Assembly: GCA_964386005.1 (NCBI GenBank)
Contig: CAYLSB010000051.1
Location: forward strand, 1 to 35,530
Source: FEN-1350 sp964386005
GTDB lineage: Bacteria; Planctomycetota; Phycisphaerae; Sedimentisphaerales; Anaerohalosphaeraceae
Direction of reading: 5' to 3'
DNA: 35,530 nucleotides
Position 1 is the first letter of the stretch. Each line of letters opens with the position of its first letter. This document shows, one piece after another, positions 14,369 to 22,834 of this stretch. Below the pieces are notes generated by a model that saw nothing but the letters and a program-made list of their open reading frames with translations, was not told where the DNA came from and searched no databases. The position numbers and the translations under genes were made by a program.

Positions 14369-15895
14369 GTGAGAAGATCCCTATTCCTCCTCCCGCCGTT
14401 GCTTCTGATTCCTCTAACCTCCTGTGCGCCGCGATTGACCGCCGAGCAACGACGACAGGATATCGAATTTCTGGCTCAATGGGCAATAGACAACAGCCCG
14501 ACTGTGCCAGTGAACGAATCCTATGGAGGATCGCCCGGTGTCGAAGCCCTTCGGTCCCGATATCGTGAGTTGGCCGAACAGGCGAAGGATAATAACGAGT
14601 TTGTACGGATCATCTATGGGTACTTCTCGCTGATCGGCGAATTGGGGCATGGTTATATCTATCCGAAGGAGAATCTTTCAGGCCTCATGTGGGAATCGTT
14701 TCTGACAGGAGCCGGGGGGATGGCCCCTTTTCCGTGGCATCAGTTTCCCCGGGCCATGTACTGGTCGGACCTACTGGAGAAAAGCTTTATTCATCCCCCG
14801 TTTCGAGTTCGATGGAAGGCCGGTCAGTATCTCGTGGCGGATGACTGGAAGACATGGTTTGTTACGATTCCCCGGGGATCGAGAATTCTCCACGTTAACG
14901 GGATGACCTGCCCCGAGTATGTTCGGCATCTGAAGGAGACGACGTGGCTGCATTCGATCGCCGGAGATACGGGCTGGATCGACCGGCAACTTTTGGTTGT
15001 ACCCGAAAAAGAGAATTTCCGGGGTTGGGATATTGAGTTTGCCTTGCCCGATGATTCTCGTCGTCGAATGTTTGTCCCGGCCGAACAAGGACGAACTGTC
15101 GGCCGATCAACGGAGTATCTGGATTGGAAAAAGGGCAATTGCATCTGCCTTGAACTCACCGATACAATCGGTTACATTCGGATCAAGGCCATGGTACATT
15201 CTTCCCGCACTGCGGATGAAAAGAGGATTCGTGGGTTTTTGAGCCAGGCGAAAAACGGCTATGACAAGCTGATCATCGATGTCCGGTCGAACGGCGGGGG
15301 ATCGACTTTCTATGTCTATGATACCCTGATTCGGCCCTTTCTGCGGGAGCCGGTCTCCTATCGGCAGATCACCGGTGTCCGGAAGAAATATCTGGCCGAA
15401 ATGAAACCTTCGGATCAGGATCGTCTCCGAAAGGGGGTCTCCACATGGGCGTGGGAGACAAAGGTCGAACCGCATACTCCGCCGAAAGGATTCGATCCGA
15501 ACGACTGGTCCTTTTTCGAGATTTCCAGACAGATTCAGCCATCGAATCCGTATGATTTTAACGGACGACTTTATATTCTGATCGATCGTGGGAGCGGATC
15601 GGCGACGGAGACCTATTCCGATGCCGTCAAGAGGACCGGCCTTGGAACTCTGGTGGGAGAGCCAACGGCCGGAGCGCTGGGAAATTATTTCATGGCCGAT
15701 ACGATTCGCCTTCCGGCCAGCGGAATGATTGTCCGGCTGGAAGCGGATCTGGATCTCAATTCGGACGGAAGCGTTCAGGAGCGGGTCGGAACAAAACCGG
15801 ATATCGTACTGGGAACCTGCGAATTGCCCGAGGTGACGATACGAGAAACATTGCGCGATGATCCCTGGATCCATGTCATAGTAAACGATCTATGA
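14369..15895 (+). CDS. S41-family peptidase-like lipoprotein
   Basis: The 508-residue protein begins with a lipoprotein signal ending PLTSC (lipid Cys 19). A long N-terminal region holds DNNEFVRIIYGYFSLIGELGHGY, the helical element that precedes tail-specific protease domains. The C-terminal half is an S41 fold: DKLIIDVRSNGGGS (about residue 300), then LYILIDRGSGSATETYSDAVKRTG with the expected catalytic Ser near 411, and LVGEPTAGALGNYF. S41 peptidases cut unstructured C-termini of extracytoplasmic proteins. I cannot confirm the catalytic Lys by eye, and no clear PDZ domain is seen, so activity is inferred. Start: GTG at 14369 with GGAGG six bases upstream, preferred to the TTG just before it. 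The next frame overlaps the stop. Confidence 0.85.
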   Translation: MRRSLFLLPPLLLIPLTSCAPRLTAEQRRQDIEFLAQWAIDNSPTVPVNESYGGSPGVEALRSRYRELAEQAKDNNEFVRIIYGYFSLIGELGHGYIYPKENLSGLMWESFLTGAGGMAPFPWHQFPRAMYWSDLLEKSFIHPPFRVRWKAGQYLVADDWKTWFVTIPRGSRILHVNGMTCPEYVRHLKETTWLHSIAGDTGWIDRQLLVVPEKENFRGWDIEFALPDDSRRRMFVPAEQGRTVGRSTEYLDWKKGNCICLELTDTIGYIRIKAMVHSSRTADEKRIRGFLSQAKNGYDKLIIDVRSNGGGSTFYVYDTLIRPFLREPVSYRQITGVRKKYLAEMKPSDQDRLRKGVSTWAWETKVEPHTPPKGFDPNDWSFFEISRQIQPSNPYDFNGRLYILIDRGSGSATETYSDAVKRTGLGTLVGEPTAGALGNYFMADTIRLPASGMIVRLEADLDLNSDGSVQERVGTKPDIVLGTCELPEVTIRETLRDDPWIHVIVNDL

Positions 15896-15955
15896 TCCGA
15901 ATGAAAAGGGGTGCGATTTCCCGATCCGGTGATTCCGTCCGGTTGGGAGAACAAG

Positions 15956-15985
15956 TTGACATGGGGACGTCGAGGCGGATACAAT
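15956..15985 (+). promoter_or_regulatory. Near-consensus promoter, leaderless layout
   Basis: TTGACA (15956-15961), 18 bases, TACAAT (15980-15985). The ATG at 15994 lies 8 bases after the -10 box, so transcription should begin at about the start codon. Confidence 0.65.
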
Positions 15986-15993
15986 TTGTCGTT

Positions 15994-16791
15994 ATGAGAA
16001 ACCATCTCCGTTCCGTTATCGTCATGGCATGGTTTGTCGGTGGCTGTCAATGGATATCCCCGAAACCCGTTCAACCGCTGTCGGCGACGAGCGGGCTGAA
16101 AGTGGCCGACCTTCAGCCGGCCAATCCGATCGTCCTGCCTGCGGCGATGAATTTTCAAATCTATGTGTATGATTTGCCCGTGGCGGAGCTGGGCGTTTTT
16201 CGCGACGTAGTGGCGACAATGGATCGCGAATCGATCCGTTCGACCCATCCTTCGGCCCTGGCGGCCAACGCCGTTGGTGCGGGATTCGGAAGGCCTGAAA
16301 TGGGAAGACCGACACTGGAAAAGCTTGTGTCGGCCGGGGCCGAGCAGACGCGATCCAACATGCTGATCATTTTTGACGAGAGAGGCGACGATCTGGCCTG
16401 GGTGGATTTTCCCGGCAAGGGCGAAGCGGTGATTTTTGAATCCGCGACGGTATCGAAGAAACACTATCTTGGCTCGGGTCGTCTGGCATGGAATCTCAAG
16501 ACCAAACCCGATCCGGCGATGCGCGGCGTGGCCGATGTGCGAATCGAACCGGTCTTTCGTAAAAAGGCCGATGAGATCAGCGGCCGCATTCGCGGAGAGC
16601 CGGTACCCGAAAAAGTGTTCCATCCCGCGGCGTTTTCCGCGCGAATGTCACCGGGTGATTTTCTCCTCTTCGGCCCAACCCAGCCGCCCGGAACCGAACC
16701 GACTCTTTCGACCTTGTTATGTCGATCGTCGCGAAAGTCGCAGGACCACGTGACGTTCTTCCTGGTGATTTGCACAAGGGTGCAGAATTGA
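15994..16791 (+). CDS. Hypothetical exported protein, probable lipoprotein
   Basis: The 265-residue product begins with MRNHLRSVIVMAWFVGGC, a short signal with a possible lipid-modified Cys 18 (VGGC). I do not recognise the rest. It has a mixed alpha/beta segment (NFQIYVYDLPVAELGVFRDVVATM), a Ser/Ala-rich middle and a strand-rich LAWNLKTKPDPAMRGVADVRIEPVF. An open frame exists back to 15892, overlapping the S41 stop. The strong promoter at 15956-15985, however, argues that the true start is the ATG at 15994, read from a leaderless message. It ends in a TTGA overlap with the DUF362 gene. Confidence 0.6.
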   Translation: MRNHLRSVIVMAWFVGGCQWISPKPVQPLSATSGLKVADLQPANPIVLPAAMNFQIYVYDLPVAELGVFRDVVATMDRESIRSTHPSALAANAVGAGFGRPEMGRPTLEKLVSAGAEQTRSNMLIIFDERGDDLAWVDFPGKGEAVIFESATVSKKHYLGSGRLAWNLKTKPDPAMRGVADVRIEPVFRKKADEISGRIRGEPVPEKVFHPAAFSARMSPGDFLLFGPTQPPGTEPTLSTLLCRSSRKSQDHVTFFLVICTRVQN

Positions 16792-17774
16792 CGTTACCTC
16801 ACGCGGAAACCGCCTATCGGGTTGCGATTACACGAGCCCCTGATTATGATCGGGATCGAATCCTCGTCGCTGTTCGTCGCCAGTTCGAACTGCTCGATCC
16901 GGCGGGCGCGCTGTTTCGTCGCGGCGATCGCGTGATGCTCAAGCCCAACTGTATCGTTCCGCGTCCAAGTTCCTGCGCCGCACAGACGGATCCGGCGGTG
17001 ATCGTCGCCGTCGCCCACATCGTCAAGGACCGTGGCGGTCGTCCCTTTGTGGCCGATTCACCGGCATGGGGGACGATTCGGTCCTGTCTGGATGCTCTGG
17101 GAATTGCTGATGAATTAACGCGAATGGGCGTCGAGATTCATTCGCTCAATCGCCCCAAAGCCATCCGTCTCGACGGGGTTAACGGGTTTGGCGTACCGAT
17201 CAGCTGCGTGGCGATCGAGGCCGATGCGATCATCAATCTTCCGAAGTTTAAATCCCATCAGCAATTGTATGCGACCTTTGCGGTCAAGAACATGTTCGGT
17301 GTCATGCCCGGCAAACGAAAACCGCTTTGGCATTATCTGAAAGGCGCGCGGGCGGAAGAATTCAGCCGGATGTTGATTGAAATCTACCGCTATCTGTCCC
17401 CGGCGATGAACCTGATTGACGCGGTGGTCGCGATGGAAGGCCCCGGCCCGATCAACGGCAAACCGCGACCGGTCGGCGTTCTGGTCGGCGGAGTCGATCC
17501 GATCGCGTGCGAACGAATCTGCTGCGAAATCGCCGGATTCGATCCGGAGTGTCTTCCCATCCTTCGGACGGCCGCAAACATCGGCTTCGGATGCCCGGAT
17601 CGGGATCATGTCGAAGTGGTGGGAGATGCCTATGACGATTTACTCTGCACGAACTTCGAACCCGCCCGGCAGGTAGCCCTGCGGTTTTCGCTGCCGCGGG
17701 TGGTCAAAAGCATCGCCAAACAGGCGGCCTATGTCGTTCGGAACCGGATTATTTTCGGCCGGAATCGTCATTGA
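16788..17774 (+). CDS. DUF362 family protein
   Basis: The product matches DUF362: YRVAITRAPDYD at the N-terminus, RVMLKPNCIVPRPSS, DPAVIVAVAHIVKDRGGRPFVADSPAWGT, then DAIINLPKFKSHQQLYATFAVKNMFGVMPGKRK, which is the family's most conserved block, and NLIDAVVAMEGPGPINGKPRPVGVLVGGVDPIACE. The family has no established biochemical function; some members are fused to ferredoxin domains, but no Cys cluster is present here. I chose the TTG at 16788, which overlaps the previous stop (TTGA) and has AAGGG seven bases upstream. The ATG at 16719 would add 23 residues and overlap the upstream gene by 73 bases. It is probably co-transcribed with the upstream lipoprotein. Confidence 0.82.
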   Translation: MTLPHAETAYRVAITRAPDYDRDRILVAVRRQFELLDPAGALFRRGDRVMLKPNCIVPRPSSCAAQTDPAVIVAVAHIVKDRGGRPFVADSPAWGTIRSCLDALGIADELTRMGVEIHSLNRPKAIRLDGVNGFGVPISCVAIEADAIINLPKFKSHQQLYATFAVKNMFGVMPGKRKPLWHYLKGARAEEFSRMLIEIYRYLSPAMNLIDAVVAMEGPGPINGKPRPVGVLVGGVDPIACERICCEIAGFDPECLPILRTAANIGFGCPDRDHVEVVGDAYDDLLCTNFEPARQVALRFSLPRVVKSIAKQAAYVVRNRIIFGRNRH

Positions 17775-17778
17775 ATTC

Positions 17779-17807
17779 TTGACACAAATGAATCAAAACG
17801 GTACAAT
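17779..17807 (+). promoter_or_regulatory. Near-consensus promoter upstream of the ferritin-like gene
   Basis: TTGACA (17779-17784), 17 bases, TACAAT (17802-17807). An ATG stands 10 bases after the -10 box (17818), and the ferritin-like gene starts 82 bases further on. Confidence 0.7.
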
Positions 17808-17817
17808 AGGAATCGTC

Positions 17818-17925
17818 ATGTCGGAGGAAGTTGTCCGGCGATGGGTCCGGGTGTCGTCATCCGAAGGGTCGATTCGCCACGGCGCAAAGGGATTGGGATA
17901 TGGCCGAAGAAGTCAACGCGCTTGA
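17818..17925 (+). CDS. Possible 35-residue leader ORF
   Basis: This short frame (MSEEVVRRWVRVSSSEG...) starts at the first ATG of the transcript predicted from the promoter at 17779-17807. It ends 23 bases inside the ferritin-like gene in another frame. It is basic and has no recognisable domain. It could be a leaderless regulatory peptide or chance; only its position supports it. Confidence 0.25.
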   Translation: MSEEVVRRWVRVSSSEGSIRHGAKGLGYGRRSQRA

Positions 17926-18409
17926 GATTTATGAGATCGCGCAACAAATGGAGCGCGACGCCGCGGCTTATTACCAGGAGGCGGCTCTGGGTATTTCCAA
18001 TACGGAAGTTCGCGATCTGCTATGGAAGCTGGCGGAGTGGGAACTTCAGCACGAGCGCAAGTTCGCCAAGATGAAAAGCCAGATGCAGCTTGAGCTGAGG
18101 GACACGGATTTGCGGCCGTCCGCATCGGGCGAATACAAAGCGCTGGCCAGTTTGAGCGTGTATGCATTGGAGGTTCCTCTTCCCCGCGAGTTCACCAATA
18201 AAACTTCGTTGCGCGACGTTTTCGAAGAGGCGATCCGAAAGAAAAAAGACGGCATCCATTATTTTGAAGGACTGGTGAATTTCGCCGCCGATAAGAACGC
18301 CTCCAAACAGATCGAGAAGGTTATCGCGGAGGAAAAACATCACCTCGCGACCCTGCTGGAATCATTGGAAAAATTGCTGAAACACGGCAAAGTGGAACAC
18401 GGATCCTGA
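17900..18409 (+). CDS. Ferritin-like/rubrerythrin-type diiron protein
   Basis: The 169-residue protein is a four-helix ferritin-like domain with two diiron half-sites. These are IAQQMERDAAAYYQEAA with a Glu ligand and WELQHERKFAKM (ExxH) in the first pair, and IRKKKDGIHYFEGL and IAEEKHHLATLLE (EExxH) in the second. No rubredoxin domain with paired CxxC motifs is present. Such erythrin-like proteins handle peroxide or iron, often in anaerobes. The ATG at 17900 has AAGGGA seven bases upstream. A strong promoter lies about 95 bases before it, and a PPOX-type flavoprotein gene follows 29 bases after its stop, so the two probably form one unit for redox defence. Confidence 0.85.
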   Translation: MAEEVNALEIYEIAQQMERDAAAYYQEAALGISNTEVRDLLWKLAEWELQHERKFAKMKSQMQLELRDTDLRPSASGEYKALASLSVYALEVPLPREFTNKTSLRDVFEEAIRKKKDGIHYFEGLVNFAADKNASKQIEKVIAEEKHHLATLLESLEKLLKHGKVEHGS

Positions 18410-18437
18410 ATCGATCCCATGGACACGGAGGTCTGTT

Positions 18438-18833
18438 GTGGGGCTGAAGGACTATTTCGAATCGAAAAAAGGCACGGGCGTTTTCGCCACGGCCGATCCG
18501 GCCGGCCATGTCGATATGGCGATCTATGCCAAGCCCCATGTCATCGACGAGACCACGATCGCCTTCGTGATGCGCCAGCGGCTCTCGCACCAAAACCTCA
18601 AGGATACGATGCACGCGGCGTATCTGTTCATGGAATCCGGACCCGGTTACAACGGCAAACGACTCTACCTGACCAAGATCCGCGAGGAGATCAACGCCAC
18701 GCTGGCCGAGGCCATGCGTAAAAAACAACCGGAAATCTATTCCAGCCGGGATGACTCCGGCAAGTTCGTCGTCTTCTTCCACGTCGATCATATCCGCCCG
18801 CTGGTCGGCGACGAACCGCAGGCGGGGGAATAG
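18438..18833 (+). CDS. Pyridoxamine 5'-phosphate oxidase-family flavoprotein
   Basis: The 131-residue single split-barrel protein contains GVFATADPAGHVDMAIYAKPHVID, IAFVMRQRLSHQNLKDTMHAAYLFME, and RLYLTKIREE, all characteristic of the PPOX/FMN-binding superfamily. The start is GTG at 18438 with GGAGG six bases upstream. It follows the ferritin-like gene closely on the same strand. It is not a close copy of the PPOX protein at 6632. Substrate is unknown. Confidence 0.85.
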   Translation: MGLKDYFESKKGTGVFATADPAGHVDMAIYAKPHVIDETTIAFVMRQRLSHQNLKDTMHAAYLFMESGPGYNGKRLYLTKIREEINATLAEAMRKKQPEIYSSRDDSGKFVVFFHVDHIRPLVGDEPQAGE

Positions 18834-18933
18834 TACGGGAATTTTGTGGTTATAGGTTCATTGAGATTTCGAATTAACATATAGGCCATTTATCGCTCGA
18901 ATACGGTACCCATAGATCTATACTCAAATCCGT

Positions 18934-18962
18934 TTGCATTCTCAAGCATTCCGGCATAGAAT
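18934..18962 (+). promoter_or_regulatory. Promoter of the four-repeat secreted protein
   Basis: TTGCAT (18934-18939), 17 bases, TAGAAT (18957-18962). The leader of about 90 bases contains CGGAG and CTCCG segments able to pair (about 19000-19027). Confidence 0.55.
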
Positions 18963-19060
18963 GATCCCCGGTTCGAAGCTCTGATTCAGGCAATGTTGGC
19001 GGAGGGAGATTTCGGTTTTCTCCGCTGAAAATATCAGACAAGGGTTTATGTAGGGAGAGA

Positions 19061-20341
19061 ATGATGAATCGGAATGTACATCACACCAACCGGAGTATTG
19101 GCCGTATTATTTCCCTTCTCGCTTTGTTCATAGCGCCGATGGTCTATGCGGCGGCCGATGACATCACTGGCCAATGGGAAATGACGATGGACTTCGGCGG
19201 CCGGCCGAATTTTGCCATGGTCTCGATCACCCGCGGGGCCGACGGCGCCCTGACCGGCAAGTGGGGCAACAGCGATCTGGCCGACGTTAAATTCGCCAAT
19301 TCCAAACTGACATTTGTCCGCATTATCCGTATGCCCGGTGACCAGGCCCAGGAATTCAAGCTGAACTACGAAGGGACTCTTATGGATGGCAAACTCCAAG
19401 GCAAGCTATCCAGCGAGCAGGGGGAATTCGCCGCCAACGGCACCCGGGTCAAGGCCAAGCCGGCGGTTCTCGGTTTATGGGATGTGATCTATACGATCCA
19501 GGACCGGGAAATGAAAGCGCAACTGTCGGTGTCGCAGAAGTCCGACGGTGCGCTCGACGCCAAGTGGACCAGCGGTTTCGGCGAACATACGATTTCGGAT
19601 GTGAAGTTCGCCGACGGCAAGCTGACGTTTACCCGCAAGAGCAAATTCAACGACCGAGAATTTGAATCCGCCTTCGAGGGGACGGCGATCGGAAACAAGC
19701 TGGCCGGGAAAATGAAAAGCCAGATGGGCGAGATCGATGTTGCCGGCGAACGATTCGGCGCTGACCTGATCGGCAAGTGGGCGCTGACGAGTACCTCCGA
19801 TCGGGGGACGTTTACGCAGAACTTGACGATTTTTCCCGATATGACGGCACGGTACCAATTCTTCGATGGAGAGATTCCCGTCAGGGATGTGAAACTCGAA
19901 AACAACCAGTTGACCTTTGTGATCGAGATGGGTTTCGGCGATCAGACCTTTGACATGCAGTATAAGGGGACGCTGGCCGGAAAAACTCTCGACGGCGAAT
20001 TCACGACACCCAACGGAACCCGGAAAGCGACGGGCAAGAAGATTGACGCCGCCGGGGCGATTGTGGGAACGTGGGAGTTTACCTCGACCACGCAGCAGGG
20101 TACGCGCACCAGCACTCTGACGATCAAGGAAGACATGACCGGGACCTACGCCGGACGCCAGAACGAAACCCCCATCACGGACCTGAAGATCGATGGCGAC
20201 CAGGTATCGTTCAAGATCGTCCGGGAATTTCAGGGCAACTCGGTCACGATGGAATTCAAGGGCAAGCTCGAAGGGACAACACTCAATGGCCAGTTCATTT
20301 CCGAACGAGGAAGCCGCGACGTGACTGGTAAGAAGATATGA
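19061..20341 (+). CDS. Secreted protein of four tandem ~95-residue repeats
   Basis: The 426-residue protein has a Sec signal cleaved near APMVYA-AAD (residue about 31). Four tandem domains follow at about 33-129, 136-231, 235-327 and 333-426. Each follows one plan: G.W..., a strand with LT or LS, D..V/K.., a [DE]G[KND].LTF/SF strand, a MEF/FE.A strand, (Y/F)(K/E)G.L.G..L.G, and a final G....G.R/K. The repeats differ in detail, so they diverged long ago. The strand-rich pattern suggests small beta-barrel or sandwich domains. I do not know a function. The ATG pair at 19061/19064 follows GGGAGAGA. A terminator-like hairpin follows the gene. Confidence 0.8.
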   Translation: MMNRNVHHTNRSIGRIISLLALFIAPMVYAAADDITGQWEMTMDFGGRPNFAMVSITRGADGALTGKWGNSDLADVKFANSKLTFVRIIRMPGDQAQEFKLNYEGTLMDGKLQGKLSSEQGEFAANGTRVKAKPAVLGLWDVIYTIQDREMKAQLSVSQKSDGALDAKWTSGFGEHTISDVKFADGKLTFTRKSKFNDREFESAFEGTAIGNKLAGKMKSQMGEIDVAGERFGADLIGKWALTSTSDRGTFTQNLTIFPDMTARYQFFDGEIPVRDVKLENNQLTFVIEMGFGDQTFDMQYKGTLAGKTLDGEFTTPNGTRKATGKKIDAAGAIVGTWEFTSTTQQGTRTSTLTIKEDMTGTYAGRQNETPITDLKIDGDQVSFKIVREFQGNSVTMEFKGKLEGTTLNGQFISERGSRDVTGKKI

Positions 20342-20415
20342 CGGAACGATTACGGTTTGAGATCGGCCACATTCTTTGATCGGCCGTATTGATGACAATC
20401 ATTTGTGTATTTTGC

Positions 20416-20440
20416 ATGGGTCCGGAAAAACCGGACCCAT
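20416..20440 (+). terminator. Hairpin terminator between convergent genes
   Basis: ATGGGTCCGG (20416-20425) and CCGGACCCAT (20431-20440) pair perfectly over five A, followed by GTTGTTT. It can serve the repeat-protein gene; on the minus strand it also lies downstream of rnd. Confidence 0.6.
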
Positions 20441-20538
20441 GTTGTTTGGGTATAGGGTCCACATTCGGATGGCGAAGGGCTGAAATATTTCGTGTGACAC
20501 GGACGGCCATCTGCCAATTCGATGGAATGCCGCAATTT

Positions 20539-21729
20539 TCATGTCGCCGGGGCGATTTTTTTCATTGCCGGAAAAATCAGTTCGGCCTGCCAGCGGAGCA
20601 AGGGAGCAATGTTAACCATCTCATCGATTGTTTTCGGTTTTTTCACGACGAGCATAATCATCGTCGCGCGGGGCGCCAGCAACGATGGTGCCAAGCCGAG
20701 TTTCTCGGCGATGGTCGCGACTTCGCGGCGAAGCGCCTCGAACAATTCGGTAGAATAAGCCGGTTGCGGGGCAAATTCCTGTCGGAAAGGACTCGGCCAT
20801 TCGGATTGTGGCAGGGCGGCGGCCTGGTTAACGGCTTCCTGAAGAAGGGAAAGGCGATGGTTTACGCAGTGGCGAGGAAGATGAAGAAGCTTTTCAACGG
20901 GAGTATCGGGTCGTTTGGCCGAAAGAACGGCCAGTTTCATTAAAGGTTCGTTTCCGAGAATTTTAAAGGGGGGTAGATCGGAAGTTCGAGCCTGCTTTTC
21001 GCGCCAGTGCCAAATTGTCCTCACGAAAGCCAATTCTCGAGGGCTAAGCCGATTGGAGCCGGGAATCCGCCAGGCATCTCTGCGAACGGCGGTTTTGTGG
21101 TTGATGGCGGAGTGAATGACGTGCTGACAGGTTTGGCAGTGCCAATCGAGACGGCCAAGCTGTTCAAGCCGGAGCCGGAGGAGGTCGGCAAGGTTGGTCA
21201 GATGTGCGGTATCCGCGACGGCGTACTGCATTTGAAAGGTTTCCAGTGGGCGGCGGGACCAGTCGGATCGTTGGCCTTTTTTTGGCAGGATGACCTTAAG
21301 GAGTTGTTCGAGCAGGTCGGCCAGGCCGAAGCGGGTAAAACCGGCCAATTGGGCGGCGGGCATCGTATCAAAGATTCCCCGGCGGGGGATAAAACCATAT
21401 TGGCGATGGAGAATGCGCAGATCATAGCCGGCATCGTGGATGATCAGCGTCTTGTCGGCGAGGATTTCAAGGAGGCCTGCCAGATCAATGCCGCTGAGCG
21501 GATCGATGAGATAATACTTGTTGTTGAATGACAGTTGAATGAGGCATACTTTTTCATGATAATGGTAAAAACTATCGGCCTCTGTATCGAAGGCAACTCG
21601 ATCGACAGATCGGAGTTGTTCGGTCAGGTCGTCCAGGGTGGAAGCATCGGCGACATATCGGAACACCCGGTCGAGCGGATCGGCATACGATTCGGATTGT
21701 GCATGGGGCGAGGACAAGGTGTTTTCCAT
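20539..21729 (-). CDS. rnd: Ribonuclease D (DEDD exonuclease with HRDC domain)
   Basis: The 396-residue protein has the three exonuclease motifs: VAFDTEADSFYHYHEKVCLIQLS (Asp 48, Glu 50), LIIHDAGYDLRILHRQYG, and a third motif QMQYAVADTAHLTNLAD. This is the DEDD family; RNase D trims the 3' ends of tRNA precursors. The region from about residue 225 (LSPRELAFVRTIWHWREKQARTSDLPPFKILGNEPL) is an HRDC domain. Length agrees with bacterial RNase D. It starts four bases after the proB stop with no strong ribosome site, so it is likely translated by coupling as the third gene of a proA-proB-rnd operon. Confidence 0.9.
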   Translation of the reverse strand: MENTLSSPHAQSESYADPLDRVFRYVADASTLDDLTEQLRSVDRVAFDTEADSFYHYHEKVCLIQLSFNNKYYLIDPLSGIDLAGLLEILADKTLIIHDAGYDLRILHRQYGFIPRRGIFDTMPAAQLAGFTRFGLADLLEQLLKVILPKKGQRSDWSRRPLETFQMQYAVADTAHLTNLADLLRLRLEQLGRLDWHCQTCQHVIHSAINHKTAVRRDAWRIPGSNRLSPRELAFVRTIWHWREKQARTSDLPPFKILGNEPLMKLAVLSAKRPDTPVEKLLHLPRHCVNHRLSLLQEAVNQAAALPQSEWPSPFRQEFAPQPAYSTELFEALRREVATIAEKLGLAPSLLAPRATMIMLVVKKPKTIDEMVNIAPLLRWQAELIFPAMKKIAPAT

Positions 21730-21733
21730 GGTT

Positions 21734-22834
21734 TCAGTAATCCAGGAATACGATATCTTCGGGTACGGCGACTACATCTTTTCGGCCGGAGCCGAGAATT
21801 GTGCGGATTTCGCTGGAATGTTTGCCGGCCAACGTTTTCAATTCATCCGTACCAAAGCTGGTTACGGCCTTGGCGATGGCATTGAGCATGACGACCGAGC
21901 CGGCATCGAAGCGGCCTTCGACGGATCGGATACCGCTGGGCAGCAAACTCTTGTGTTTGCGGAGGGCGGTGACGGCGCCATCGTCGATGAGGATCGTTCC
22001 TTCGGGCGCATGGTTGAGGATCCAGCGGGCACGGTTGCCGAGTTTGCGTCGCGGCATAAAGAGGGTGCCGATGACCTCGCCGGCGATGATTCGCTCGAGG
22101 ACGTTTTCGGCCTTGCCGTGCGCCAGGACGATCCGACAACCGGCGTCGGCGGCGATTTTGGCGGCGGCAATTTTGGTCTTCATGCCCCCAGTGGAATGCG
22201 TGCTGCCGCGGGAGCCGGCGGCATGCTCGATCGCGGAGGTGATCTCGAAGACGACTTCGATTTTTTGTGCATCGGGCGAGATTCGAGGATCTTTGTCGTA
22301 CAGAGCGTCGATGTCGGTCAGCATGATCAAGAGGTCGGCGTCGATCTTGCTGGCGACCAGGGCGCTGAGCTTGTCGTTGTCGCCGAAGGCGGTGCCGATT
22401 TCCGCGGTGGAGACACAATCATTTTCGTTGAGAATGGGCACGACCCCGAGTTGGAGAAGTGTTTCCACGGCCTTGCGGAGGTTAAGATAGGTCTTACGGT
22501 TGTTGAGAACCTCGGCGGTGAGAAGGACCTGCGAACAAATGAGATCGAACTCAGCGAAGGCCTTGTGGTATTCCGCCATGAGCAGCGGTTGGCCGATGGC
22601 GGCGCATGCCTGACGCATCTCCATCTCGGTGATCGGGCCGGAAAGCTTGAGACGGCCGGCCCCCATCCCTATAGCGCCGCTGGTGACCAGAACGACCTGT
22701 TTGCCGGAGCGGGTCAGGGCGAAAATCTGTCGGGCGATGGTACGGACGTATTCGGTGTTGACACCGCCGTCGCGGCTGAGGGTGTTGGTACCGATCTTGA
22801 TGACGATTCGCTTGGCTTTGGAAAAGTCGCGCAT
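21734..22834 (-). CDS. proB: Glutamate 5-kinase
   Basis: Glutamate 5-kinase phosphorylates glutamate in the first step of proline synthesis. The 366-residue protein has the amino-acid kinase domain: RIVIKIGTNTLS, VVLVTSGAIGMGAGRL, VVPILNENDCVSTAEIGTAFGDNDKLSALVA, and MLTDIDALYDKDPR. Then come STGGMKTKIAAAKIAADAG and a C-terminal PUA domain (GTILIDDGAVTALRKHKSLLPSGI). Length equals typical ProB with PUA. The start is the ATG at 22834, which overlaps the proA stop by one base (TGATG). The TTG further upstream lies inside proA and is rejected. Confidence 0.95.
   Translation of the reverse strand: MRDFSKAKRIVIKIGTNTLSRDGGVNTEYVRTIARQIFALTRSGKQVVLVTSGAIGMGAGRLKLSGPITEMEMRQACAAIGQPLLMAEYHKAFAEFDLICSQVLLTAEVLNNRKTYLNLRKAVETLLQLGVVPILNENDCVSTAEIGTAFGDNDKLSALVASKIDADLLIMLTDIDALYDKDPRISPDAQKIEVVFEITSAIEHAAGSRGSTHSTGGMKTKIAAAKIAADAGCRIVLAHGKAENVLERIIAGEVIGTLFMPRRKLGNRARWILNHAPEGTILIDDGAVTALRKHKSLLPSGIRSVEGRFDAGSVVMLNAIAKAVTSFGTDELKTLAGKHSSEIRTILGSGRKDVVAVPEDIVFLDY

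Noticed and set aside
18990..19060. Riboswitch in the leader of the four-repeat protein
   Set aside because: Only one weak CGGAG/CTCCG pairing is visible and no known riboswitch core.
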